NCBI GenBank assembly: GCA_031973395.1
Contig: DALYDD010000009.1
Location: forward strand, 1-40,732
DNA: 40,732 nucleotides
DNA from: DALYDD01 sp031973395
Lineage (GTDB): Bacteria > Patescibacteriota > Minisyncoccia > Phycocordibacterales > CAIZLB01
Reading direction: 5' to 3'
Shown piece by piece: positions 22,443 through 29,746 of the stretch. Each line of letters starts with the position of its first letter. Within the stretch, counting starts at the first letter, position 1. Both the position numbers and the translations under genes were made by a program. Under the pieces are notes generated by a model that ran no database searches, was not told the origin of the DNA, and worked only from the letters and a program-made list of their open reading frames with translations.

Positions 22443-22685
22443 ATGCACCAAATTGCATTACAGCTTAATACGAAGAACTGGCATCCATGTCTAAACATGG
22501 GCCTTTTCGCCTCATATTCAACAACGGATCAGAATCCGGCTTTTACTCGTTTCTCATACGCGCAGACCAATGCCGCTGTGCAAGGGAACGGGAATATCGT
22601 CGGAATTTATCCGAATAGCTGTAATTTTTTGAATACATCTCTATCTCAGTTTACATCGATTGCGCAACTAGGATTGCAATCATAA
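22443..22685 (+). CDS. Possible small hypothetical protein
   Basis: An 80-residue frame starts at ATG 22443, 7 nt after a TATGGT box, and continues to a stop 22 nt before a strong terminator. The peptide (MHQIALQLNTKNWHPCLN at the start) is Asn/Gln/Ser-rich with two cysteines and no membrane helix. No family is recognised. A longer in-frame start (TTG 22386) exists but lacks support. It may be a noncoding transcript; the evidence is mainly promoter and terminator placement. Confidence 0.3.
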   Translation: MHQIALQLNTKNWHPCLNMGLFASYSTTDQNPAFTRFSYAQTNAAVQGNGNIVGIYPNSCNFLNTSLSQFTSIAQLGLQS

Positions 22686-22707
22686 TCTAGAAAAGAAATA
22701 CTCTTCG

Positions 22708-22744
22708 AAAAACTCCAGCTGTTCAGAGCTGGAGTTTTTCTTTT
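22708..22744 (+). terminator. Intrinsic terminator
   Basis: A 13-bp perfect stem AAAAACTCCAGCT/AGCTGGAGTTTTT with a 6-nt loop, followed by C and TTTT. It ends the SHOCT / small-ORF transcript. Confidence 0.9.
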
Positions 22745-22825
22745 CTACTTAATCATCTAAGAGAAAAAACCAATCTAGACAGCAATAGTTCTTTAATCAC
22801 ATTCAACCCTACACATTATTAACTT

Positions 22826-24178
22826 ATGACATCTACAACAACTACAAATTCGCAAAGTGCACATATCAAAGCGACAGTTGATCACAATCTTCGCTGGTAT
22901 ACACGCCATCAGACTTTTCGTGAGCCTGTGTTTTGGGGGCCAATCCTCATCGTTGCTCATGCCAAGTTGGCGAACATGTACCTCGACCAGATTTTTTATT
23001 CGGAAATAGTGGCAGTACTCATCGTGCTGCTTCTCAATATCCGCATGGGAATCTGGGCTGACAAGATCGGGCATCTCAAGGCAATGCGTGCAGCAGAGAT
23101 CATCCTCTTCACGAGCTTCCTCTGTTTTGCCTTCATGTCCGAACCTTGGCATGCATGGCTTGCCAATTGCCTTTGGGCGGTTGGTTTCGCCTGTATCGAC
23201 GGTGCGGACCATTCTTATCTCCATGAGAATTTAAAAGCTGCTGATCGAGAGGCTGAGCATAATCACCAAAATATCGCTTCGACCCGTTATCGCTTTTTGC
23301 TGACTTGTTTTACGAGCTTGGCGACAGGCTTTCTTGCTGAAGTGCATATGCGGTTGCCGCTCATCATCTCAATCTTGCCTATGTGCTATTCGGTATACGC
23401 GATGTGGCAGATGAAAGAACCACCTTGTGCAGAGACGATTGCACGTAGGGCAGAGCAAAAATTGCAAAAAAGCAAAGTCGCAACCAAACGTATTTCGAAA
23501 GAGATATTTGCGGAAGCGATGGTGACGATAAAGTCGAGCCCTGCAATTTTGTGGGCTGCCGTATTCTTTGTTGTCATGATGGTGATAAATAAAATTTGGT
23601 TCTTCACATATAATGATTATTTTGCTTATGTCGGACTTCCCGTTTGGATGTTTGGCGTAATCTTTATGTTATTAAATGTCGGAGCCTATATCACTGTTTT
23701 GTTGGCCAAGCGAATCGCTCCTGAAGGAAAAGAAATGCAGCGGGGAATGCTCATCGCAGTTCTCGTTGCAGTCTGTCCACTTCTTCAGGGATTATTTCCG
23801 CTCGCTATCTTTGCATTCTTGCCGGCGCTTCAGACATTCTCGCGTACATTGGCAAAGCCGATCACCAGTCACATTATTCACAATGAATCAAAAAGTACTT
23901 CACGTGCGACGACCCAATCGGTTGTTGCATCCGTGAAAGACTTTTTCTCCATCTGCGCTTTGGCGCTTTTCGGAGTTGTGAGTAGTGTGTGGGCAATTGA
24001 TCGATTGCTCATTGTGCTCGGCTTGGTTGCAATGCTCGGTGTTGTTTTTCTCTTTTTCATTTATTGTAAGTCTGCAAAGATCGATGGTATGAGGAAAGGG
24101 GAGAATGGTGTAGCTTGTGGCGATGCTGACAATGATGCGGTAGCGACTGGAGACGCTGCTGCAAAAGAGGCGACTTAG
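22826..24178 (+). CDS. Major facilitator superfamily (MFS) transporter-like protein
   Basis: The protein has 450 residues and about eleven or twelve hydrophobic segments in two halves separated by a charged loop (about 195-225, ARRAEQKLQKSKVATKRISK). The MFS motif A between helices 2 and 3 is recognisable as GIWADKIGHLKAMR. The N-terminal 35 residues are polar and Thr/Ser-rich; the C-terminal tail is Ala/Asp-rich. The substrate cannot be told from the sequence. The gene stands alone, with a C/A-rich leader lacking a Shine-Dalgarno sequence and a terminator immediately after the stop. Confidence 0.8.
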   Translation: MTSTTTTNSQSAHIKATVDHNLRWYTRHQTFREPVFWGPILIVAHAKLANMYLDQIFYSEIVAVLIVLLLNIRMGIWADKIGHLKAMRAAEIILFTSFLCFAFMSEPWHAWLANCLWAVGFACIDGADHSYLHENLKAADREAEHNHQNIASTRYRFLLTCFTSLATGFLAEVHMRLPLIISILPMCYSVYAMWQMKEPPCAETIARRAEQKLQKSKVATKRISKEIFAEAMVTIKSSPAILWAAVFFVVMMVINKIWFFTYNDYFAYVGLPVWMFGVIFMLLNVGAYITVLLAKRIAPEGKEMQRGMLIAVLVAVCPLLQGLFPLAIFAFLPALQTFSRTLAKPITSHIIHNESKSTSRATTQSVVASVKDFFSICALALFGVVSSVWAIDRLLIVLGLVAMLGVVFLFFIYCKSAKIDGMRKGENGVACGDADNDAVATGDAAAKEAT

Positions 24179-24183
24179 TCGTA

Positions 24184-24216
24184 TAAACCCGTCCCGGGCA
24201 ACTGGGGCGGGTTTTA
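24184..24216 (+). terminator. Intrinsic terminator of the MFS gene
   Basis: The stem TAAACCCGTCCC with GGGGCGGGTTTTA (one mismatch) lies 6 nt after the stop codon and its 3' arm contains TTTT. Confidence 0.8.
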
Positions 24217-24265
24217 CTCTTGAAATTTTCATACTTTTTGCCCTTACTTAAAGCTAATAAGACCC

Positions 24266-24294
24266 TTGACAAGATAGTATAGTCATGCTACTAT
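24266..24294 (+). promoter_or_regulatory. Two-box promoter (TTGACA-N17-TACTAT)
   Basis: A perfect -35 TTGACA (24266-24271) and TACTAT (24289-24294) lie 17 nt apart. They precede the 24387 and 24608 genes and give a C/A-rich leader of about 85 nt. Confidence 0.6.
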
Positions 24295-24386
24295 TGACAG
24301 TGCAGATAACCGCTATAACAGGCGGATTTTTTATTTGCATAAACAGTCCTTTGAAGAAAGGGAAACCAACGACAACTAACTGCATC

Positions 24387-24554
24387 ATGAAAAAGCATCG
24401 TCGCGCCATTATCTTGGCGCTCATCGCAATCACGGGTGTTGTTGCGTTCATCTATCTCTGCAACCGCAGTGAGGAAAACGCAGCAGCGTCCCAGCCAACC
24501 GCAGCCAATGAAGTAATCATCGAGTTCAATCCGGACCCGAGCTTCAAAAACTGA
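24387..24554 (+). CDS. Small membrane-anchored hypothetical protein
   Basis: The protein has 55 residues. After the basic start MKKHRR comes a helix (7-24, AIILALIAITGVVAFIYL), then a polar Ala/Asn/Glu-rich segment ending in EVIIEFNPDPSFKN. The cysteine after the helix (LCNRSEE) could permit lipidation but does not fit a clean lipobox. An in-frame ATG at 24285 would lie inside the promoter, so 24387 is preferred. It is 53 nt upstream of the secreted protein gene at 24608 and probably in one transcript with it. Confidence 0.6.
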   Translation: MKKHRRAIILALIAITGVVAFIYLCNRSEENAAASQPTAANEVIIEFNPDPSFKN

Positions 24555-24607
24555 ACACCCCAACAGCAAGACAATCCAAAAACTACAATCCGCAATTCTG
24601 AAATCAC

Positions 24608-25681
24608 ATGAAAACATCATTCCGCACCCTCCGCACCCTCCTCACTCTTAGCTTCAGCTCTGCTGGCTTTACCGCCGCGGCGCTGCCGGACCAAATCATC
24701 ACCAATCGGGCCGACGCGCAGATCTACGCCGCTTCCCACGTTCTGCGTGTCGAGCGCTCCGTCGAGTCTGTGCCCATCGGACAAGTGAAGGTCTACGACC
24801 TGAACAACAATCCGATTGAGCCATTCGTACGTCTGTCCGTGCACCAACCGGCAAGCGGCGAACGCTTACTCGCCGTTGTCATGGCGGACAAGTTCAAGTT
24901 TTCACTCCCGACTCCGAAACAGTTGGTCAGGGTCAACTACACAGCCTTTGACGCCTATGGTCCGGTCTTGGTCGCGAATAACCAGTTCGAACTCGTCGCC
25001 AGCGGCAATCCTGCCGCACCGTGGAAGATGCCGGACTGGGGTAATAAGGTTTACTTCGGTCTGGATGGCACCTTCCGATTTGAACTCGATGCGAACTTCA
25101 TTAGCATCGAGATGTACAATCCGGAAACCGGCGAAGTTACGCGCGAATTTCTCATGCCGAAAGACGTCGGCGGAAAGAAAATCTTCAGCATGCCTGCTTG
25201 GTGGTTCGACCGCGATGAATATCGCAACGGTCTCACAACGATCTATGGCAACGATGAAATGCGCCAGTATGACAATGCGACAGGGAGCGTGGCTGGTATC
25301 AATCCGATCACGTTCAATCCGTCTGGAACGATCTGGAACCACTTCATGGTGTACGACAGTAATGTGCCCGTCGTGCAAAGCTATCTCGCCGTCCAAAGTT
25401 GGGGCAATACGCTGGAAAATCCGAGCTTCGAGTACCATCCCTCCGGGGCCCCTGGCAGCGAGAAGTCAATTCAACTCAATGTTCGTACCACCGAAGGCGT
25501 CAATGCTACCGGGGTGCGTATCACAGAGCAGGATATATTCGGCAATACGTCAACGTTCGATGGCACCATGCTTCAGACCCCAAACAATGGGACCATCAAC
25601 GTCGGCGTCAAACCGGGCAACACCTACTACTTCCGGTTCTTCTGGCCTGATTACGTGAAAGATCGCGCGGTACGCGGTTAA
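24608..25681 (+). CDS. Secreted hypothetical protein
   Basis: The protein has 357 residues with a signal peptide (about 1-25: TLLTLSFSSAGFTAAA before LPDQ). The mature part is beta-rich without cysteines; stretches such as QVKVYDLNNNPIEPFVRLSV and GTINVGVKPGNTYYFRFFW suggest Ig-like sandwich domains. No catalytic motif is evident and I do not recognise a family. The gene is clearly GC-richer than the surrounding housekeeping genes and shares a presumed transcript with the small anchored protein upstream. The hairpin at 25774-25806 can serve as its terminator. Confidence 0.65.
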   Translation: MKTSFRTLRTLLTLSFSSAGFTAAALPDQIITNRADAQIYAASHVLRVERSVESVPIGQVKVYDLNNNPIEPFVRLSVHQPASGERLLAVVMADKFKFSLPTPKQLVRVNYTAFDAYGPVLVANNQFELVASGNPAAPWKMPDWGNKVYFGLDGTFRFELDANFISIEMYNPETGEVTREFLMPKDVGGKKIFSMPAWWFDRDEYRNGLTTIYGNDEMRQYDNATGSVAGINPITFNPSGTIWNHFMVYDSNVPVVQSYLAVQSWGNTLENPSFEYHPSGAPGSEKSIQLNVRTTEGVNATGVRITEQDIFGNTSTFDGTMLQTPNNGTINVGVKPGNTYYFRFFWPDYVKDRAVRG

Positions 25682-25773
25682 TCACGACGTCGTTTCATCC
25701 TTCATATCAACCTTCGCTCAAACGACTTCAGAGCAGGGAAGATACATTTTAGTACAAATTGAATTTTGAAGTC

Positions 25774-25806
25774 GAAACCCGTGTGCAGTAATGCCGCGGG
25801 TTTTCG
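25774..25806. terminator. Bidirectional intrinsic terminator
   Basis: Stem AAACCCG/CGGGTTT with additional inner pairing lies between the converging 24608 gene and miaA. T runs occur on both sides. Confidence 0.7.
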
Positions 25807-25841
25807 TCTACCACATTTTACAATTTATCGCAATAGAAATT

Positions 25842-26771
25842 TTATACAAAAGCATCCACCAATGAAAATATTTTTTTCATATCGTAGCCTTTCTCCGTAT
25901 CCCATAAAAACCACATCACGTCACTGTTTTTTCTAAACCAAGTGCGCTGACGTTTTGCATAGTGCCAAATTGCGTAAAATAAAGTTTCCTTGAAATCTTG
26001 CACAGAAATCTTTTTTTCCAAGAGATCTGCGATAAAAGCATATTCAAGGCCAAGTTCTCGCATGCGATCGTAGGTGAGTTTACCGGCGGCAAGTAAATCC
26101 TCAGATTCCTGTATCATGCCCTGGTCGAGGCGCTTATCAATTCGCTTTTTGATTCGGTCGTGGAGTAATTTATCTTCCATATCAAGACCGAAATAAATGA
26201 CATCGTATGTATCCGAGGTCTCGACTGCGGGAATATGACCAAGTACCGTGAGAATCTCGATAGCACGGATAATGCGTCGTTTGTTTTTGAGATCGACTTT
26301 GTGAGGCTGCTCTTTATTTAAATTATAAAAAAAAGAGGTGAGTTCTTCGATCGATTTCTCCTCTAATTCAGCCCGCAATTTTTCATTTGGAGGGACTTCT
26401 GGTAAGGAAATATCGTGTACGAGATTATCGATATAAAGGCCGGTACCACCACAAATGATCGGCAAATTGCCACGGGCGACTATTTCTCCGATACACTTTT
26501 GCGCCTGTTTTTTATAGTCGACGACCGTGTATTTTTGTAAAGGATGCACAACGTCGAGCATGTGATGCTTCACACCTTTCATTTCTGATTCAGTGATTTT
26601 GCCAGTTCCGAGGTTGAGGTCTGTATAAATTTGGCGGGAGTCTGCGGAAATAATTTCGCAGGTGATTTGCTTTGTTTTTTGAATATATAAAGAGAGGTCG
26701 ACGGCGAGGTCGCTTTTGCCTGTGGCCGTGGGGCCGAGGATTACGATGAGTTTGGGTTTTACGTTTTCCAT
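25842..26771 (-). CDS. miaA: tRNA dimethylallyltransferase MiaA
   Basis: MiaA prenylates A37 next to the anticodon in tRNAs that read codons starting with U, such as the Leu(UAA), Leu(CAA), Cys, Tyr and Trp tRNAs in this window. The protein has 309 residues, the normal length. It shows the P-loop GPTATGKSDLAV near the start, SADSRQIYTDLNLGTGK, the HHMLDVV motif, GGTGLYIDNLV, and the C-terminal RQRTWFRKN. The start codon lies inside the region just beyond tRNA-associated element D, so the element separates tRNA-Leu(CAA) from miaA on the same strand. No Shine-Dalgarno sequence precedes the ATG. Confidence 0.95.
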   Translation of the reverse strand: MENVKPKLIVILGPTATGKSDLAVDLSLYIQKTKQITCEIISADSRQIYTDLNLGTGKITESEMKGVKHHMLDVVHPLQKYTVVDYKKQAQKCIGEIVARGNLPIICGGTGLYIDNLVHDISLPEVPPNEKLRAELEEKSIEELTSFFYNLNKEQPHKVDLKNKRRIIRAIEILTVLGHIPAVETSDTYDVIYFGLDMEDKLLHDRIKKRIDKRLDQGMIQESEDLLAAGKLTYDRMRELGLEYAFIADLLEKKISVQDFKETLFYAIWHYAKRQRTWFRKNSDVMWFLWDTEKGYDMKKIFSLVDAFV

Positions 26772-26783
26772 AATTTAAGAGAA

Positions 26784-26980
26784 AGAGACTTGGTCAGGCG
26801 TCAAAATTGTATTCACAATTTCGCGCCCGACCCGGCCTCCCGAGTTGCACTTCGCCGAAAGAGGGTGTTGCCAATTAGCATATATATTTGCGGCTCAATG
26901 CGCAACTCGGTCCGGCTTTCAAGTCTCTCGATTCAGCCAAATACAAAACCTAGGCATTAGAGCCTAGGTTTTGTATTTGG
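26784..26980 (-). repeat. tRNA-associated noncoding element, copy D (behind tRNA-Leu(CAA))
   Basis: On the minus strand a 44-nt hairpin abuts the tRNA, then TTGAAAGCCGGAC, an inverted pair GCAACTCG/CGAGTTGC around a variable middle, then GGGAGGCCGGGTCGGGCGCG and the stem AAATTGT-GAAT-ACAATTT, then CGCCTGACC. The order is that of copies A-C, but the stem bases differ while pairing is kept. The element is followed by AAGTCTCT (26784-26791), which occurs in the T arm of this tRNA and may be a decayed tRNA-end copy. An inverted 12-nt T-arm match also lies at 26918-26929. Confidence 0.55.
26937..26980 (-). terminator. Perfect 19-bp hairpin abutting tRNA-Leu(CAA)
   Basis: CCAAATACAAAACCTAGGC and its exact complement surround a 6-nt loop. 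The hairpin begins at the base next to the tRNA discriminator. It has the same length (44 nt) as the one behind tRNA-Lys. Confidence 0.8.
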
Positions 26981-27063
26981 TGCCGGAGGAGAGACTTGAA
27001 CTCTCATGAGGTTGCCCTCGCACGATTTTGAGTCGTGAGCGTCTACCATTCCGCCACTCCGGC
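26981..27063 (-). tRNA. tRNA-Leu (anticodon CAA)
   Basis: The acceptor stem GCCGGAG/CTCCGGC, anticodon stem CACGA/TCGTG around CTCAAAA (CAA), a class-II long variable arm and T arm GAGAG-TTCAAGT-CTCTC are visible. CCA is not encoded. It is the third leucine tRNA in the window. Confidence 0.95.
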
Positions 27064-27085
27064 ATATCCTTATAGAATGTGTTGC

Positions 27086-27091
27086 TATAGT
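27086..27091 (+). promoter_or_regulatory. Extended -10 box (TGC-TATAGT)
   Basis: The box lies between tRNA-Leu(CAA) and the small ORF at 27172 and points rightwards. The transcript would end at the hairpin at 27316-27365. Confidence 0.4.
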
Positions 27092-27171
27092 ACTACGAGT
27101 TTTGAATAATTTCAATTTTATCTCATCGATTGCGAAAGGTCCTTCCTGGTGTATCATTCTTCGAGAATTAG

Positions 27172-27333
27172 ATGTTTTACATCCGGTTCTACACTCATCT
27201 TTTCTCAGATTCATCCAAACCACCCACCGACAACCTGCCAAAACCTATGACTCGCTTATGCCGGGACCTGGCAGAGACATGTCGATTGAGGTCCTGCCGT
27301 GATGTGCGCTCGATAAAGGGGCCGGGACTTTAG
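27172..27333 (+). CDS. Possible small hypothetical protein
   Basis: A 53-residue frame (beginning MFYIRFYTHLFSDSSKPP) ends with its stop codon inside the loop of a strong terminator. A rightward -10 box lies 80 nt upstream. The second half is Arg/Cys-rich (TRLCRDLAETCRLRSCRDVR). No family is recognised. An inner ATG at 27247 would give 28 residues. The unit could equally be a small RNA of about 260 nt. The rest of the gap to parB (27366-27489) is A/T-rich with no other feature than the parB promoter. Confidence 0.25.
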   Translation: MFYIRFYTHLFSDSSKPPTDNLPKPMTRLCRDLAETCRLRSCRDVRSIKGPGL

Positions 27334-27365
27334 TGGACCGTGAGGTCCCGGGTCTCGGCCTTTTC
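27316..27365 (+). terminator. Intrinsic terminator
   Basis: Stem CCGGGAC/GTCCCGG, extended outwards by AAGG/CCTT across bulges, is followed by CCTTTTCG and a T-rich tract. Confidence 0.7.
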
Positions 27366-27489
27366 GATTTTTATATTTATATAAAAACTTAATACATGAG
27401 CTTTTTGCTATTCACACCTTATCTACAATTTATATACAACCTACGCGTATTTTGAGCAAAAACCTAAAACATTTGAAAAAAAGATATGT

Positions 27490-27495
27490 TAGAAT
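27490..27495 (+). promoter_or_regulatory. Extended -10 box (TGT-TAGAAT), leaderless parB
   Basis: TGTTAGAAT ends exactly 7 nt before the ATG at 27503. The alternative TTG start at 27452 lies upstream of this box. Confidence 0.6.
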
Positions 27496-27502
27496 ATGCC
27501 TC

Positions 27503-28813
27503 ATGAATCCAAGTAATAATCAGGTTCCAAATCCTTCAGATCAGAATATTTCTGTTGATAATAATTCGACTCGACCTTTAGAAGATGTGCAGAATGTTCC
27601 CCCGATCCCAGTCCCAACCACAGCTTTGAACACGGCTCCAAATACAATACCTTCATCACTCACCGAAGATATCCTAAACATCACTCTCAAAAAAGATGTG
27701 GCAGAAGACGCGCTCAAGAAATCTAAGTATTTTAACGATTCAATTTTTTGGGTGGAAGTAGAAAAGATAGTGCCAAATCCATATCAGCCTCGCCGAGAAT
27801 TCGATACGCATGCCTTGCGGGATCTTGCTGATTCCATCCGGATGTATGGTCTACTGCAGCCTTTGACAGTGACTCGTCGAGAAATAATAAAAGAAGACGG
27901 GGGACTAGCCGTGCAATATGAATTGATCTCCGGAGAGAGACGTTTGCGTGCATCAAGACTTGCAGGACTAGCACAGGTTCCGGTCATCATCCGTGCCGGA
28001 GACGAAGATCCTCGCGTCAAATTGGAATTGGCAATTATCGAAAACTTGCAACGAGAAGATTTAACCCCTGTTGATCGAGCGCGGTCTTTTGAAAGACTTG
28101 CGAATGAATTCCACATGACCCATCAGCAAATTGCTGACAAGATGGGCAAAAGTCGTGAGTTCGTAAGCAATAGCATGCGTATTCTCGCTTTGCCAGAGGA
28201 AATGATTACGGCATTAAATGAAAAGAAAATTACAGAAGGACATACACGCCCGCTCTTAATGCTCACTGAACGCCCTGCAGAACAGGCAGTTCTATTTAAA
28301 GAAATGCTTTTCAGAAAAATGACGGTTCGAGAGGCAGAAAAGATCGCACGAAATGTTGCGATAGATAGACGACGAAAATTGGATCAGACTCCAGAACTTA
28401 AAGATCTCGAGCGGCAATTAAATGAGGCTCTGGGTACCCGCGTAATGGTAGAAAAAAGAGATAAGGGTGGAAAGATCGTCATTGATTTCTTTGAAGTTGA
28501 AGATGTTCAGCATATTTTGGATATGATCAGTCAACAACATAAACTATTGAATGAAAGAACTGCAGAGACCATTCAGCATGTCAAAGATGCGGCTCCAGTG
28601 GTGGATAAATTATCTGGTGCACATGCATATGGCTCTGTAGCAGATATGATGGATCAGCTTTCTCTGGCTACTCCTCTGGAATCCGCTTCTGCAGAAAAAG
28701 CGGTTGAGGCTGGGAATGATGTGCCTGGTATGGACCAAGCAGTAGATGATTCAACGGCTGCAGATCAAAAAGAAGATGAGAGTTTGTATTCGGTGAAGGA
28801 TTTTAATATTTAA
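27503..28813 (+). CDS. parB: ParB/Spo0J-family chromosome partitioning protein
   Basis: ParB is a CTP-dependent DNA clamp that loads at parS and, with ParA, segregates origins. The protein has 436 residues from ATG 27503. A disordered Pro/Asn-rich N-terminus (1-75) precedes the N-domain: VEKIVPNPYQPRREF, the CTP-binding GERRLRAS (144-151) and ENLQREDLTPVDRA (from 180). An HTH (about 204-228, MTHQQIADKMGKSREFVSNSM) and a dimerisation domain (about 300-340, LERQLNEALGTRVMVEKRD) follow. An acidic tail of about 90 residues is longer than usual. No parA gene or recognisable parS palindrome is in the window, which is atypical because parA usually precedes parB. Confidence 0.88.
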   Translation: MNPSNNQVPNPSDQNISVDNNSTRPLEDVQNVPPIPVPTTALNTAPNTIPSSLTEDILNITLKKDVAEDALKKSKYFNDSIFWVEVEKIVPNPYQPRREFDTHALRDLADSIRMYGLLQPLTVTRREIIKEDGGLAVQYELISGERRLRASRLAGLAQVPVIIRAGDEDPRVKLELAIIENLQREDLTPVDRARSFERLANEFHMTHQQIADKMGKSREFVSNSMRILALPEEMITALNEKKITEGHTRPLLMLTERPAEQAVLFKEMLFRKMTVREAEKIARNVAIDRRRKLDQTPELKDLERQLNEALGTRVMVEKRDKGGKIVIDFFEVEDVQHILDMISQQHKLLNERTAETIQHVKDAAPVVDKLSGAHAYGSVADMMDQLSLATPLESASAEKAVEAGNDVPGMDQAVDDSTAADQKEDESLYSVKDFNI

Positions 28814-28846
28814 TACGATTTTAGTCTCGTTGTCATATTTTATTAA

Positions 28847-29740
28847 ATGAAAAAAGAAGTGCTTATTCTAGCAAGAGATGGTTTTCCTCTGCATGGAATA
28901 TTGAGAGAGCCGATCCAAAATACCGTGGATGGTTCCATTAGACCAATTCGGGGTATTATTCTCATTTGCTCTGGCTGGGGATTGCATCAGAGTATGTATA
29001 CGCAGTTTGCAGAATTTTTCACAGAAAACGGATTTATTACACTTACTTTTGATTATCGTGGAGTCGGTAAGTCACAAGGAACAAAAGATCACAGGTTGCT
29101 CGTCGATGCCCCGATGAGGCACTGTGGTGAGCTCGATATGCCCGCTGTTTTAGATTGGCTCATGGCTCATTATCCTCATTCGCCCAAGATTTTGATGGCT
29201 CATAGCTTGGGTGGGCAAGTAATTGGCCTGATGGATAATTGCGATAAATTGGATCGAATCTATACCGTTGGCACAGCAACTGGATACTTTAAAGATCTCT
29301 CACGGCCATTCAATTGGCTCTTGCCGCATGTTTTATTTAGAATTGTTCCGCTATATGTTTTTGTATATCGATATATTCCTTTTATGAAAAAAATCATGAA
29401 TCGGTATGCAGTTTCGGCTAATGCGGTGATTGAGTGGAGGGATTGGTGTGGCGACCCAAATTATTTTGCCCCACAATTTGGTATAACCATGCATTCACTT
29501 CATTACGATAAAATTCATGTACCATTTATCGCTATCCGTGTAGAAGATGATCCTTATGCGAATGCGGTGACAACTCCGAAATTACATCAGCATTATTCAA
29601 ATGCCAAAATCAGAGATTATCCCATTTCTCTGAAAGATATAGGTGTGCGGAAAATCGGACATACAGGTTTCTTTTCCGGAAAATTCAAAAATAGCTTATG
29701 GAGGTTGATTCTCGAGGACTTAAAAAATTCGGGGATATAA
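28847..29740 (+). CDS. Alpha/beta hydrolase
   Basis: The protein has 297 residues of the serine-hydrolase fold. The nucleophile elbow AHSLGGQ places the serine at about 120; the oxyanion-side motif is GIILICSGWGLHQSMY; FDYRGVGKSQ follows strand 4; the likely catalytic histidine is in KIGHTGFF (about 272). It resembles the predicted hydrolases of the YheT/COG4757 type, with a helical cap containing LLPHVLFRIVPLYVFVYRYI that may touch membranes. The substrate is unknown. It starts 33 nt after parB on the same strand and could be co-transcribed with it. Confidence 0.8.
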   Translation: MKKEVLILARDGFPLHGILREPIQNTVDGSIRPIRGIILICSGWGLHQSMYTQFAEFFTENGFITLTFDYRGVGKSQGTKDHRLLVDAPMRHCGELDMPAVLDWLMAHYPHSPKILMAHSLGGQVIGLMDNCDKLDRIYTVGTATGYFKDLSRPFNWLLPHVLFRIVPLYVFVYRYIPFMKKIMNRYAVSANAVIEWRDWCGDPNYFAPQFGITMHSLHYDKIHVPFIAIRVEDDPYANAVTTPKLHQHYSNAKIRDYPISLKDIGVRKIGHTGFFSGKFKNSLWRLILEDLKNSGI

Positions 29741-29746
29741 ATTTAA

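Noticed and set aside
27064..27502. parS site or replication origin next to parB
   Set aside because: No TGTTTCACGTGAAACA-like palindrome, DnaA-box cluster or dnaA/dnaN gene was found. The hairpin at 27316-27365 reads as an ordinary terminator.
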